Position numbers and translations under genes: made by a program | Part shown: positions 40,011-50,985 of the stretch, in pieces | Layout: every line of letters starts with the position of its first letter | Position numbering within the stretch: position 1 is the stretch's first letter | Source of the DNA: Cladocopium goreaui | Taxonomy: Eukaryota > Sar > Dinophyceae > Suessiales > Symbiodiniaceae | Direction of reading: 5' to 3' | Assembly (NCBI GenBank): GCA_947184155.2 | Contig: CAMXCT020002001.1 | Location: 72,001 to 136,000 of the forward strand | Length of the DNA stretch: 64,000 nucleotides | The notes under the pieces: model-generated | Told to the model about the DNA's origin: nothing | Databases searched by the model: none | The model's input: the letters and a program-made list of their open reading frames with translations, nothing else

Positions 40011-41120
40011 TGTGCACTGCACACCTTTGGAACATCCCTGAAAAAATATATTTACATTTATATTATATTTATATACATATACATGTTCTTATTTTTTCTG
40101 TGGTGGTGGTTTCCTTTCCAATAATTCCATTTGTTTCCACTGATGCCTTCAAAGTTAATGCGCTTTGTCACCTTTGACTTGCCACTGCAATGCTGCGCTG
40201 TGACTTTATTCCTCTTGGTTCCCCTTTTGGAATCCTAGTGGAATGCTGGCCTTTTAAAATCTCCATTTTGAACCCTCTTGGGAATGCTACTGGAATACTG
40301 ACCTTTCAAAATCTCCATTTTGAACCCTCTTGGGGATGCACTTTTGGAATGCTGCTGGTACGCTGTTGGAATGCTAAAAAAAAGAAAATGACAACCAAGC
40401 CTATGCCAGCAAATGAAAGTTATAAAACTAGAAGTTTTTCAAACATTTGTGAAAGAGTTACGCGTCGCCCTTGAGCCCAAATGGGATATCATAGTCATTG
40501 ATGGACAAACAACATGCATAAAGATCATAAAGCCGTTCGTAGGACCAACCCTTCCAAGCTGCCAGTGTCCGATTCAACCAGGCCTCTAGGAACTCTTCTC
40601 CCAGCTCTTGCAGGTGTCAGCTTGATTATGGTCATGCAGCCCCCGACGGAAACAGAAGGGATGCCATCTGTGAAATACTATACTATCCCCGAGTCAACGG
40701 ATTTGCACAACAATTCCGTTTATCAATTCTATGATAGATGACAACAATACTAACAAACAAATGGTAGCAATAATAAACACGCTATGTTGAAACAATTAGA
40801 CCATGTACATCATCTATATACTAACATTCATCTATATACGAACAAGGACAACAGTTATAATTACCAGATATATAATATATATATATATACACACAGATTC
40901 TCATTCATCAACTTTTTTCATTGCTCACTATTGTTAACCATTCACCACAATACATTTCACCTCACCACATCCCATCTTTCTGGTCGCTACTTGAATGACC
41001 AACGTTTTTCATGCCCAAAGTGTCAACATGCTTTCATGTGACATCAACTCCCTTCTTCGTGTTAGCTGTTCAACATGCATCAAATCCATTTTTGAGCGCG
41101 GACCAGGGGGGAATCGACTG

Positions 41121-41139
41121 CGGGGGGGGGGGGGGGGGT
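41121..41139. repeat. Poly-G run of about 17
   Basis: C followed by about 17 G. A second run of about 12 G lies at 41902. Such runs often have sequencing length errors. Confidence 0.9.
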
Positions 41140-41299
41140 GCGTGTTCGTGTTCTTGTTCTTCTTGTTAACGGGCCGGCGGGTGCGCGAAAATTTCGATCC
41201 CGAGGCTGCGCCCAGTATGCACTGGCACACACACACACCCCAGTTGCTCATGAGCCACAAGGAAAGAAAAGAGCTGGTCCTTCGCACCCGCAGGTGTTC

Positions 41300-41685
41300 T
41301 TGTTCGTGTTCTTCTTCTTTTTGTTGTCGTGCTGGTCGTTGTCGTTGTCGTTGTTGTCGTTGTTGTCGTTGTTGTCGTTGTTGTTCTTGTTGTTGTTGTT
41401 GTTGTTGTTCTTGTTGTTCTTGTTCTTCTTGTTGTTCTTCTTGTTATTCTTGTTATTCTTGTTCTTCTTGTTCTTCTTGTTCTTCTTGTTCTTCTTGTTC
41501 TTCTTGTTCTTCTTGTTCTTGTCGTTGTCGTTGTCGTTGTTGTTCTTGTTCTTGTTCTTGTTCTTGTTCTTGTTCTTGTTCTTGTTCTTGTTGTTCTTGT
41601 TGTTCTTGTTGTTGTTGTTGTTGTTGTTATTGTTGTTGTTATGGTTGTTGTTCTTGTTGTTGTTGCTGTTGTTGTTGTTCCGTGG
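41300..41685. repeat. (GTT/CTT)n trinucleotide array
   Basis: Almost pure TTG and TTC triplets with TCG interruptions. The Leu/Phe, Val and Cys/Ser plus-strand ORFs and the Thr/Arg minus-strand ORF are all read from it. The 41.69-41.81 kb flank holds two TACGGTATTTACRRTRTTTTTTG words. Confidence 0.95.
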
Positions 41686-41999
41686 ATCCGAAGCCCAAAA
41701 CCACGGTATTTACGATATTTTTTGCCTCTGGTAGCAAAAAGTACGGTATTTACAGTGGTTTTTGGCCAGCACCTCGCAAAAACACTGGTATTTACGGAGG
41801 TTTCACCATATAACAACATGTAGGTCTTTGATCTGAAAAGATCAAAAATACTGTGTATTACACTGTTTTGAGTCTGCTCTTAGGGTGCGTGGGAGGCTTT
41901 TGGGGGGGGGGGGTACTCAAATGACTAGCAATCTCCTGAAGAATCAGGTAACGGGGCTGGCCGCCCTCCCCTTTACTTCGTAAAGTAAAACTCAAGGTA

Positions 42000-44900
42000 G
42001 CCCCTCTGGAGCTACCTTTCGTGAATTGCGCATGTGGAGTCAGGTGATTGCACATGTCGATGGCAGTATATAACTGAGGACACAAAGGCATAGAGTTCGG
42101 ATCTCACTATTTGGTAAGGCCCTGGGACACCTCCCCAAGACAACGGTTGATGAGGTTGCGGAGGGTGAGCGCCTGCCAAAACTACCGCCCAAGCCACAAG
42201 TCGTGTAAGAGGCATTTTCGGATCAATGCCTGTACCATCACAAAAAAGGTCAACATGTTGTCTCTGCACTCCAAGAGGAACATACGCTCCCAATGTGCAT
42301 GGAATCTGGTGCAGTGCCATGCGGAACTTAGTGATTTCTTCTGGTTCTGTGGCCCATCCATGCGCCTGGAGGATATACTCTTGCACTTCCACTGGGATCA
42401 ATGCTCGACTGGGCTGTGTATGGCTACACTCCCAGTGGCGGTGGAACACTGAGTCCGGTCCGGAACAAAACTTACACCTGGTGTTTTCTACCAGACCAGA
42501 GTGAATCAATGTATCGCAAGTATAAAACGTCCCATTCTGCGCAACTCGAATGAAACCCAATTCATCTGCAGCGAAGGTATGTGAAGGCTTCGACAAGGGG
42601 ACGCAAACCTTCCTAAGTCCTTCAAAACCTTTTCTGGTTTCCCATTGTCTGCCAACTGAGTGTTGCTATGCACGTGTAAGCCTTTGACGTAAATCTTGGA
42701 TTGGAGAGTCCAAAATATGTATGGCAACTCCTTCATCATCTCGAAAAATCCCATTGGCTACATACGTCCAGAGAATACTGTTGAGCCTGGTAAGCAGCAC
42801 TCCACCTGGTCCTGGCTTCCTCTTTCTAGCGGGTGTGATTGCTGCCTGGGCTAAGGTGAGGTCCAACAGTTCCACAGGAATGTTACGTCTGAACTGCAGC
42901 ACTGTTGGAATCAACGCAAAGAATTCTGGATCAGCTGTGGGATTTGTGATGAGCGATAAGTGGATTTGGGGGTTAGCACCAGCCTTAGTGCACCCCAGAG
43001 CATTAAATGCTCCTGCTCTTGCGTCCACAAAGAAAGAGTTCCCAATGTGAACTGTGGCTATTGCATACATGGCCCTGGGCCAGGCAACTGTGCGCAGGAT
43101 TTTGATTTTTTGGTCATATGAGGCCTGACTTCGGGCCAGTAAATGCCACAGGTCAGGCAGGGCTTTAAACTTAGAAGTCACGGTGAAATTGGTGCGTCTG
43201 GCATCGAATTGCATGTGCGCTCCTAAATCACGTGTTGCCGTAACCAGTGTATCTTGAGTGTCTCGTATTTGTTGTCTGCCTTGAGCGGAACATGCCCATC
43301 TATAAGTCTTCTTCTGGTCCAACTGAATATCAAGCAGCGAACAGAAACCAGTCAGCGATTGTAACGCATCTGTAGTCTGTTGCGCTGTGGAAGACTGCAA
43401 CTCGTAATTGTCAACATACGTAGTAAAGGTCACATCTGGGTGTTTGCATTGCAGAAAGGCATGGATGAGGGTATTGATGAGTACCATCGCAACCACTGAC
43501 ATTCCACATCCTTCAACAAAACCAGTGGTAGAGCCAACTTGACATGAGGGAGAATTTTTGACGACAAAGTGACGTTTCAACTGAGTGGCGGCTGATGCCC
43601 AGGCTAGGATGATATCTGGATGAACTCCCATGCATCTGGCAACCTGAAAAGTGACCTCACGAGGCAAATGATTAAAGGCTTTGACGATGTCAGATGTTGC
43701 TCCTGTCAATGGTTCTGAGGCTTGAAGTGCCAACTCTATGCATGTTGCATCGTCCACCACAAAGTTGAAGCCTGGCGACCAGGGATATTCCCAAGCAGTG
43801 TAGGTGGTACATGTTTACGCAAATGCAGTAGGACTTCTCGGGATCTTAATGTTGTATATATTCTATATGCCAGCGGCATCACCGTAATCGGTCTATACTC
43901 ATTTACAGTCTGCGCCTGCGGAACTTTCTCCAGTGAGAACACTGCTCCCTGGAGAAGTTGCTTGGGCCATTGTCCAGTTTTCTCCGCGTGTGTGAAAATC
44001 TGGATAAGTTGTTGATGAAGTTCGTCAGGGAAAGACATGAGGTCTTGTCTAGCCACTGCATCCAAACCTGTGGCCGATCTGAACTTTTTTGCCTGGATAG
44101 CATTTTTCCAGCAGGACAGGGTTATCGGAGTCAGTGTCATGACCGGGCAGTGTAACAATGACTGCGTAATGGCTAGGACCTCATCTCAGTGTGAGGGCTC
44201 TAAGTGACGGTGTCGGTCCCAGCGCTTAACCCATTCTTGGATGAATGATTCGTGTATCTCATTGGGGTTTCCTTGTAAGGTGATTTCTGCAAGCACATCA
44301 CCTACTGTCAGAGTGTGGGGACTGGTGAACCACACCTGGCCTTCCTCTATATGTATTACATGCATGGGGGCCTGAGCGGGTTTCAAGCACGGCTGCATGC
44401 TGGATAGGGTCAGTGTTGTCAACTACCACAGATCCTTCATCTACAACTTCAATGACATGGGCAACCGACTTAGCGACAAGCATGCTGACAGGCACTGGCA
44501 TCGGTTTACGTACATCTTTGAAAACTCTGTTAACATCTGAAGCGCGGTTGGCTTTTGCGATGGCTATACGCTTGGCAATTATACGAGACTCAAAGGCGGC
44601 AAGATGCTGGCTAAACACCTGTGATATATGTTGCGCTAGTTCCAATGACGGTGGAATCGAGGGAATCCACGGGAGCAAACTAGGATCATCAGAGGCTTGC
44701 CGTGGCCACCACTGCGAGAAACCGCCCGGAAAACCAGATGCAGTGACTATCGCTCTCCAGATAGCTGCTCTTTGTTCGACTGCGTTGGCGGCATCACTGT
44801 TCTTCCGCAAGTGCTTGACGTAGTGTTGCAGTCTCCTACACTGAGTGGTCCACCTACATTGCGTCAGTGTCCAAGTGTTAACACTTGGCTGGTAGTCACC

Positions 44901-45660
44901 CTGGCGGGCGGATTTAATCGCTATGAAACTATTTGAAGTTTACAGAAGGTCCTCTCAAGGGTTTGGCCGCGACCGCATTGAGATGGATGGAGACCTTGCA
45001 GGCCATGTTGACTTCGAACTTGGGACACATGCTTCTCAAAGGCCTTGCAGATGGCTGCATATTGTTGAGTCGGATCTTCATAGGTCTCTGTAGTCAATGT
45101 TTTGAGGCCGAGGCCATCTTGCGAGTGGGACAGGGTTGGAAGGGAAATCAAACAACCCAAGTAGCGTTGAGTGATCAGGGAATTTATCAAAAGTATTGCT
45201 ACAACTCTTGAGTAACGCCTGCAGCATCGGAGACAGATATATATAATCCTTACGAGAAACTTGACAGCAGGTAGGTCCTGGGGCAATGCCCCATTGTTCA
45301 TTGGCCCACGTCTGAATGTCTTTCCATCCCCGTGCTTCCCATTTCAGAGTCTCGGATAAGATTCCCGGGTTTGGTTGAAATCACCCGCAACGAATGAAGG
45401 TCCCGGAAACCCTTCAACTACCTGTACCGTGAGCTGGGCCAGGAGCTTATCTGTAAGGTCTTGGGTAGCTTTGGAGTCAGCTGCGTGAGCATACCCATAA
45501 CATACTGCACCTGCAATGCAATGGTTATTGACCTGGAAGGTAGCTGCATGGAGATGGCTGGACTGATATTGAACACTGTGTCACCCTGTGTTCGAAACTG
45601 GCTGGTTGAGAAGAGGATTTCCCCTTTCATGGATTGTGATAATCTAGAATATGTTGGTTT
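42000..45660 (-). pseudogene. LINE 5' part: endonuclease, reverse transcriptase, RNase H N-terminal half
   Basis: Minus strand. The endonuclease has SFVAGDFNQTRE (about 45375-45410), then after a frameshift near 45340 SRKDYIYLSP and FPDHSTLLGLF, the closing motifs of the APE-like fold; its N-terminus is missing. The linker (44810-44190) has a frameshift near 44395 and a TGA at 44186. The RT begins with VNEYRPITVMPLAYRIYTTL (43.9 kb) and shifts frame near 43760. It then has SDIVKAFNHLP (first catalytic Asp, residue 24 of the 43760 frame), GFVEGCGMSV (residues 80-89) and TYVDNYELQ (115-118), so the second Asp of YxDD is Asn. After a TAG at 42666 the same frame gives CKFC..H..HWEC and RNase H with LFCDGTG and RSELYAFVSS. 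With two stops and several frameshifts, it cannot be active. Confidence 0.85.
42666..43760 (-). pseudogene. Reverse transcriptase palm/thumb frame of the LINE
   Basis: The longest intact piece (364 codons) of the dead element. It carries the RT catalytic blocks listed under the 5' part and a DLGAHMQF segment in the thumb. It ends at an in-frame TAG; the frame continues without shift into the Cys/His and RNase H segment (42596-42012), so the stop is a single nonsense change. Confidence 0.85.
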
Positions 45661-46118
45661 GTCTAATCCCTAACTATTCATCAACCAACCAGGGTGTCTA
45701 GCAGCCACTGCTGAGCCATTAAAATTACCTTATTTGATTGGTTGAGGGAGTTAGACTAAGTGGGTTTGTTGGTTAGTTTCATATGTTTATTTATAGCCCA
45801 CAACCGGGATATAGTCATACTATAGTTTTACTCCCATTAACTATAGTTCTCGAGCAATTCACTACAGTTTTGAAATCAGTATTCATTCACTATAATCACG
45901 TATATCAAAGTGGAAAACTAACCCAAAACTATAGTTCATGTTAAAATCAGTATATTTGAATCGGTTATTGTCCCATTCACTATAATACATATATATATAT
46001 ATATCATATATACATATATACATACAGCATGTAGTTATATAAGTAATCTCAAGTATCCATTCACAATATATATATATATAATAGTTCAGTATATAAGCCC
46101 AGTAACCAATAACCAGTC

Positions 46119-46235
46119 TCACATGATGAAATCTCCTGCTGGAACTGGACGACATTTTTCTGGGCCAAAGGGACCGTCATCGCACTTTCCGTCGGCGAAA
46201 CAGGAAAGATGCTGCCGCGTTGCTTGGAAAGTAAC
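46119..46235 (-). CDS. Probable terminal exon with Cys-rich tail
   Basis: The minus acceptor CAACTCTTGCCACAG is followed by an open frame to TGA at 46119: VTFQATRQHLSCFADGKCDD, then GPFGPEKCRPVPAGDFIM. The three cysteines with G/P/D spacing suggest a small metal-binding or disulphide tail. It may be the 3' end of the minus-strand gene whose other exon candidates run to 60.7 kb. The family is unknown. Confidence 0.5.
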   Translation of the reverse strand, partial: VTFQATRQHLSCFADGKCDDGPFGPEKCRPVPAGDFIM

Positions 46236-46441
46236 CTGTGGCAAGAGTTGAAACAGGGAATTCTGAGGATGGTGGGATATACACATATTGAGTCATCCTG
46301 AAGTAGAATCTGTGGTTTTGAAACATATCAGATATTTTGGTGAGTCTATTTTTGACACTTCCATATCTATCTACTCCATGAGGACTACCAATATATAATG
46401 CATGTGTATATGTATATATATATATACATACATATGTATGT

Positions 46442-46528
46442 ACGTAATGTAATGTAATGTAATGTAATGCAATGCAATGCAATGTAATGTAATGTAATGT
46501 AGTGCAATGTAATGTAATGTAATGTATG
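46442..46528. repeat. (AATGT/AATGC)n pentanucleotide array
   Basis: About 17 pentamers, flanked by (TATG)n and (AT)n words on both sides. Confidence 0.95.
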
Positions 46529-46620
46529 ATATGGTATGGTATGTATATGTGTATGTGTATGTATATATATACATGTGTATTCATACATATGTATTTATAC
46601 ATATGTATATGTATTTATTA

Positions 46621-46743
46621 TACAATGCGATGCCCCCCAGTTGTAAGTTTGTTTGCATATCCCTTCAAGTACATAGATTCAACAAAAACTCTGGTTACCC
46701 TAGTTACACATGCACTTAGCTAACTATGGGGCACCATCTTGTA
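46621..46743. mobile_element. Family E TIR element
   Basis: TACAATGCGATGCCCCCCAG to GGGGCACCATCTTGTA. Confidence 0.7.
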
Positions 46744-46860
46744 ATTACATGTATACATGTAAAATCTTGATTGGTGTTGATCCTGTAGTATACTTTTCGA
46801 TCTGTATAGACGGCATGAATTCCTCCGCATATAGCATGGGTAGCCAAAGGACATCTACAA

Positions 46861-46973
46861 CTGGTTGGTGGTATACCTACCCCTCTGAAAAATATGACTT
46901 CGTCAGTTGGGAAGATGACATTCCCAACTGTTTCTGGAAAGTCATAAAATTCATGTTCCAAACTACCAACCAG
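46861..46973. mobile_element. Family D TIR element, 4-bp duplication
   Basis: CTGGTTGGTGG to CTACCAACCAG, flanked by ACAA on both sides (46857-46860 and 46974-46977). Confidence 0.85.
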
Positions 46974-47101
46974 ACAAGATCAGAATAGACCAGTGGGCAA
47001 AAAACCTGCGATCCAACGGTAGGAAAATCATGGGTTCCGGCGAGGAAATCGAAGCTGGCAATGAAGCTGGCTTGTAGCCATTTGTACTTTTTGTGTTCCT
47101 A

Positions 47102-47222
47102 TACCCTCTGGTTATGTCCAAATAGCTATTCAAAATGGCCATAGAAATAGTGGATTTACCATGATTTACCCACTAATAGCATGGTGATTTTCCATAGTTA
47201 TGTAAACGTTTACCAGAGGGTA
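47102..47222. mobile_element. Family A TIR element
   Basis: TACCCTCTGGTTATGTCC to AACGTTTACCAGAGGGTA. 47223-47698 to its right shows no gene. Confidence 0.8.
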
Positions 47223-47698
47223 GTCCAGATTGTTTTCTTCATGTCCTAAAAATGAACACCCATTATATATGATATATATATATTATACTGATGGGTTTTA
47301 TCCCATTCAATGCTCCATATTATGCCGGAGGGTGTTCCCAGAGACTACAGTAACATATAATGAATGGAAGAAAACCTGCACCGGTTGGTAGAGTAAACAT
47401 CCCAAAATCAATCCCATGTAATCGCATTATTTACAGTGTTTCATAGTTACCTTCAAAGTTACTTTCGTAACATTGATTCTTGAAAACTCTTGGTAACTAT
47501 TGGTAACTGCGAACCACTGCAAGGGCTACAAGTGCTACCAAACTATTGTTCAAAGGTGAGGCCTAGGTAACAAAGTTGGTATAAGCTTGTTCTTCACTAG
47601 GGCTTATGGTACCTAGATCTTCCAAATAGCACCAAAACTCATGGTTAAAGCATGTAAGCATGTGAAAGTACTACAACTATGAGAGAAAAAAACAGTTT

Positions 47699-47829
47699 TA
47701 CCCTCTGGTTATTTAACATTAACATAGCCATGGTATAGATGGCCGTTTAATCATTAATCCATTTATAGATGGTTTACCTAATCAGAATGGTGATTTTCCA
47801 TAGTTTTTTGTATGCTTACTAAGAGGGTA
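47699..47829. mobile_element. Family A TIR element
   Basis: TACCCTCTGGTTATTTAAC to TGCTTACTAAGAGGGTA. Confidence 0.75.
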
Positions 47830-48104
47830 ATCAATTTTATAGGTACTTGGAGGGTCTAGGTAGACATATCATATGCATAGTCGCGAGGAGGTGTCACCAG
47901 AAAACACCATCTACTGTCCAGGTAGCAGTTACCCGGTCATCAAACATGGTATTTTTTTCAATCCTCCATTTATAGATTGGCATTTCAAACTAGGGAAACT
48001 AGGGATTTACAACTAGGGAAACTAGAGGGATTTACAATCCTCCATTTATAGTTGATTTTCCCAAACATACAAACTTACAACTAGGAATTTACAACAAACA
48101 AATC

Positions 48105-48219
48105 CTGGTTGGTGGTTTCAACCCCCCTGAAAAATATGACTTCGTCAGTTGGGATGATGACATTCCCAACTGTTTCTGGAAAGTCATAAACTTCCATGGT
48201 TCCAGTCACCACCAACCAG
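48105..48219. mobile_element. Family D TIR element
   Basis: CTGGTTGGTGGTTTCAACCC to CACCACCAACCAG. The interior is nearly identical to the copy at 46861. Direct ACTAGGGA...TTTACAA repeats lie to its left. Confidence 0.85.
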
Positions 48220-48337
48220 ATTATGGTAATTTCATCAACCCAACAGTTAAACCACAATGTTTTTTTTCTGATTTGTGGAAGCAACCATATGAAGTTGCCA
48301 AGCGATCCGGCATGGCAAACAACTACGAGGTGGGGCT

Positions 48338-48535
48338 ATAGCTTGTTCAATCCCATTAAATCCCTTTCAAAGCCGTTAAATCCTATAAAGATCCCATTAA
48401 ATCCTATATAAATCCCATTAAACCCAGATAAATCCCGTTAAATAAATCCCGTTAAATCCCATTAAATCCTATATAAATCACATCAAATCCCATTCAAATC
48501 CCATATAAATCCAATGAAATCCCATATAAATCCAC
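48338..48535. repeat. ATTAAATCCC decamer array
   Basis: CCCATTAAATC and CCTATATAAAT units, about 18 copies. Confidence 0.8.
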
Positions 48536-48557
48536 CACATCGAATGGTGAAATTCAC

Positions 48558-48660
48558 CTCTGCTCCATGGTGCTGGTTCCCCTTCGATCCTGACAGGGTT
48601 TGGGCCTGGGGATCCTCGGGATGATGCATGAGGAAATCATGGGAGAAGTTGCGCGAAACT
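48558..48660 (-). CDS. Probable internal exon, unknown protein
   Basis: The minus strand has TTAATCCGCAG, then an open frame VSRNFSHDFLMHHPEDPQAQ and TLSGSKGNQHHGAE, then GAG|GTGAAT. Good GC contrast with the decamer array downstream and a family A element (48679-48789) upstream. Confidence 0.45.
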
Positions 48661-48678
48661 CTGCGGATTAAGATGGAA

Positions 48679-48789
48679 TACCCGGCCTGGTAAACTAAGC
48701 GTTTGCGAACTGGAAAATGGGCATTTATAGTGAGTTTTCCCATAAAAAAATTGGGATTTTCCATGCTTATGTTAGTTTACCAGAGGGTA
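48679..48789. mobile_element. Family A TIR element
   Basis: TACCCGGCCTGGTAAACTAAG to TTAGTTTACCAGAGGGTA. Confidence 0.8.
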
Positions 48790-49349
48790 ATTTAGAACAT
48801 TTGAAGGGATTATTCAAGGGATTATTCAAAGGAATTCCATTTAAAACAATTAGATGTTTATTTCTCATGGGATAATCTCTGAGAACATGTAAAAATGGAA
48901 TTGCTACATTTTAAGGGATTATTCAAGGCAATCCATTTTGGAATTGCTACATTTCCCTGCGGACTAAGATATTAAATCATTTAGTTGTTATTTCAAGGGT
49001 CTTAAGTGGATCTAATATCATTTAATGGGATCATCAAGCGGTTTTCTCTGAATTTGGCTGCATCATCATAGTTCACTCACCTGAAAATAGGTGGAACTTG
49101 GAAACAAATTGGGTGATGATTCCATAAATTCACCATTCCTTCCGTGACGTCACAGCGAGGTGAACACGCATCAGGAAATCATGGCATAATCATTGGGTTG
49201 AAACCACCAACCAGTTGTGGATAAGGTGATTTCCCAATGGAAATTAATAATATACAGAATTTTGCATGAAACTTAAATATGGTGAAATAATGGAATTAGA
49301 AATGATGATCCAGGGTTTGTTTTTATTTTCCCAATGGCAAATCCACCAT

Positions 49350-49428
49350 TTATTGGGGAATCTATAACTACAGTTAATGGGGTGTATAGTGTATAACCAA
49401 CTTATAACTGGGGGGGGGCCATCCTGTA
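49350..49428. mobile_element. Family E element, truncated
   Basis: Only the right part survives: AACTACAGTTAATGGGGTG to CTGGGGGGGGGCCATCCTGTA. Confidence 0.5.
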
Positions 49429-49473
49429 TCCACATCTATCCACTTATAAATAGAACTGCACTGCCAAGTTCAC

Positions 49474-49517
49474 CCGATTTAGCAACATGTTGCCGGCCCC
49501 GCCTGATCGATAGGTTC
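49474..49517 (-). CDS. Probable 44-bp microexon
   Basis: An excellent minus-strand acceptor, GGACTCTCCCTGCTTTTCTCCAG, then an open frame TYRSGGAGNMLLNR, then CGG|GTGAAC. The GC is clearly above the flanks. Confidence 0.4.
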
Positions 49518-49662
49518 CTGGAGAAAAGCAGGGAGAGTCCGGGCAACAATATTGGGATGGGTCAACACCCACCCATATTACTACCATATTTGGGGGAATG
49601 ACCATCCATTTTAACATTGACCAGCTAGTTTCGTGTACCTAGAGTACCCGCGTTTTGACCCA

Positions 49663-49761
49663 TACCCTGTGGTGAACATAACTATGGAAAATCACAATTT
49701 TTAATGGGTAAATCAACTATAAATGGCAATTTCAATAGCTACGTTAAATTACCAGAGAGTA
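49663..49761. mobile_element. Family A TIR element
   Basis: TACCCTGTGGTGAACATAAC to ACGTTAAATTACCAGAGAGTA. Confidence 0.75.
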
Positions 49762-50263
49762 AGTCTTCACTGTAGAGCATATGTTATGTCATAGTGGCTT
49801 CTACTAGTTGGTTAAGGACGGGTTTCCCTAGCACGGAAGATGAACATCATCAACATATATGATACAGGAGTATAATCGCAAAGGTAATCATCAACCAAAA
49901 GGTTGTTTGAACACTGCTCACTTGAACTTGCCGTATCCATCAAGCACGTCAGGGGAAAATATCCAACAAGAACCTTAGGGGAAATGTAATTGATACACGG
50001 AAACGTTTTTTAGGGAAGCATAGTCATAGATTGACTATAGTTAGTCTACTTGTTTTTTCAATATGGTGGTTCGAAGCTACTTAAAGTATCCTATAGTATG
50101 TATAACTTATATATATATATAAGAGTATATAATATAACTATTATAACTTGACTAAAACATACTAAAACTATAATCCTCAGCTAGAGGAAAATTAACTATT
50201 GGCTAATCATAGTAGCTAACTTATCTAAGGATTGTAGATATGGTTATATTTTTCAGTTCATCC

Positions 50264-50392
50264 TACCCTCCGGTAATCAAACCTGGTAATCAAACGTGGT
50301 AATCGGAAATCCCTTTATCAACAAAGACTTTAACAGGCAAGTCATCTATGAATAGTGGATTTTCCATTGCCGCGCTTGATTAGACGAGGGTA
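50264..50392. mobile_element. Family A-like TIR element abutting an exon
   Basis: TACCCTCCGGTAATCAAACCTGG to CGCGCTTGATTAGACGAGGGTA, with a tandem GGTAATCAAAC at the left. Confidence 0.7.
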
Positions 50393-50537
50393 GCTCTCCA
50401 TTTTGCATTTTGCCAGCTCCAAGACATTCGCTATCAAGATCCCCAGAAAACCCATTGCTTCAAAGTCAGACGTGGGAAGTCCGGGGCAGAGCATATCAAA
50501 ACTTGCCGCTTCGTCAGCATTGACAGACGAACTTTGC
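50393..50537 (-). CDS. Exon bounded on both sides by TIR elements
   Basis: A 145-bp GC-rich island with a family A element directly at its low end and a family D element directly at its high end. On the minus strand the element-D terminus CACCAACCAG is followed by an open frame: SSSVNADEAASFDMLCPGLP, then TSDFEAMGFLGILIANVLEL and AKCKMES, running into the family A element. A hydrophobic stretch (GFLGILIANVLEL) lies inside. The TTGC duplication around D reads GCAA on the minus strand, so removing GCAA..CCAG would restore one copy. Another minus frame and a plus frame are also open. Confidence 0.5.
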
Positions 50538-50641
50538 CTGGTTGGTGGTTTTAACCATCTTGAAAAATATGAGTCAATGGGGTTGGGATTATCCCATATA
50601 TGAAATGGAAAATAAAATTCATGTTCCAAACCACGAACCAG
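50538..50641. mobile_element. Family D TIR element, 4-bp duplication, intron-like
   Basis: CTGGTTGGTGG to CCACGAACCAG, flanked by TTGC (50534-50537 and 50642-50645). It directly borders the exon at 50393-50537. Confidence 0.85.
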
Positions 50642-50663
50642 TTGCTGATGGGCAAACCAACAA

Positions 50664-50795
50664 AGCCTTCCCCGGATTAATAAACCATGGTTTATTAATT
50701 AGGGGGTACTCCTCCAATAGCTATTATCTAGTACTTAAATGGTACCAGCCCAATTAAACAACCGTTTGGGGTTTATTGTCCCAGGGTTGACATTA
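50664..50795. mobile_element. Family B TIR element
   Basis: CCTTCCCCGGATTAATAAACC to TGTCCCAGGGTTGACATTA. The interior matches 16879-17008. Confidence 0.8.
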
Positions 50796-50838
50796 CTTGT
50801 AATGATTAAGATTCCCTAAAAATATCCCATTTAATCCC

Positions 50839-50910
50839 TACCCTCTGGTAAACATACAAAAAACTATGGAACAATCTACATTCTTTATAGGTAAATCATT
50901 AGCCCATGAA
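50839..50910. mobile_element. Family A element, left part
   Basis: TACCCTCTGGTAAACATAC and AAAAACTATGG. The right arm is lost. Confidence 0.6.
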
Positions 50911-50985
50911 ATTTCGTTACAAAGCCCATGAAATGTCCCTACTTGCAGGATCACCACAGTGGATGTAACTGATAGGGTTATAACC

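Larger units (their letters stand above)
35919..42051. other. 6.1-kb insertion inside the LINE, intron-like borders
   Basis: On the minus strand it starts GCAATC directly after CGACATGT and ends in a pyrimidine tract, GTGTTCCCCCTCTCAAG, before TTGGAG. That is a GC-AG intron pattern, and GC donors are known to be used in dinoflagellates. It contains a long purine-rich stretch, CATA, 11-bp and GTT arrays and some coding-like islands. Confidence 0.5.
34981..45660 (-). mobile_element. LINE retroelement split by 6.1 kb of other DNA
   Basis: Order on the minus strand: endonuclease (45.6-45.1 kb), linker, reverse transcriptase (44.1-42.7 kb), Cys/His motif and RNase H first half (42.6-42.05 kb), a foreign stretch 35919-42051, RNase H second half and C-terminal domain (35.9-35.0 kb). 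Order and orientation match one element. Joining across the gap keeps the RNase H frame: the split codon GT|T is followed by WSDCEF. No target-site duplication flanks the inserted stretch. Confidence 0.65.

Noticed and set aside
41138..41823. Poly-Leu, poly-Val, poly-Cys and poly-Thr/Arg ORFs
   Set aside because: Trinucleotide array read in every frame.
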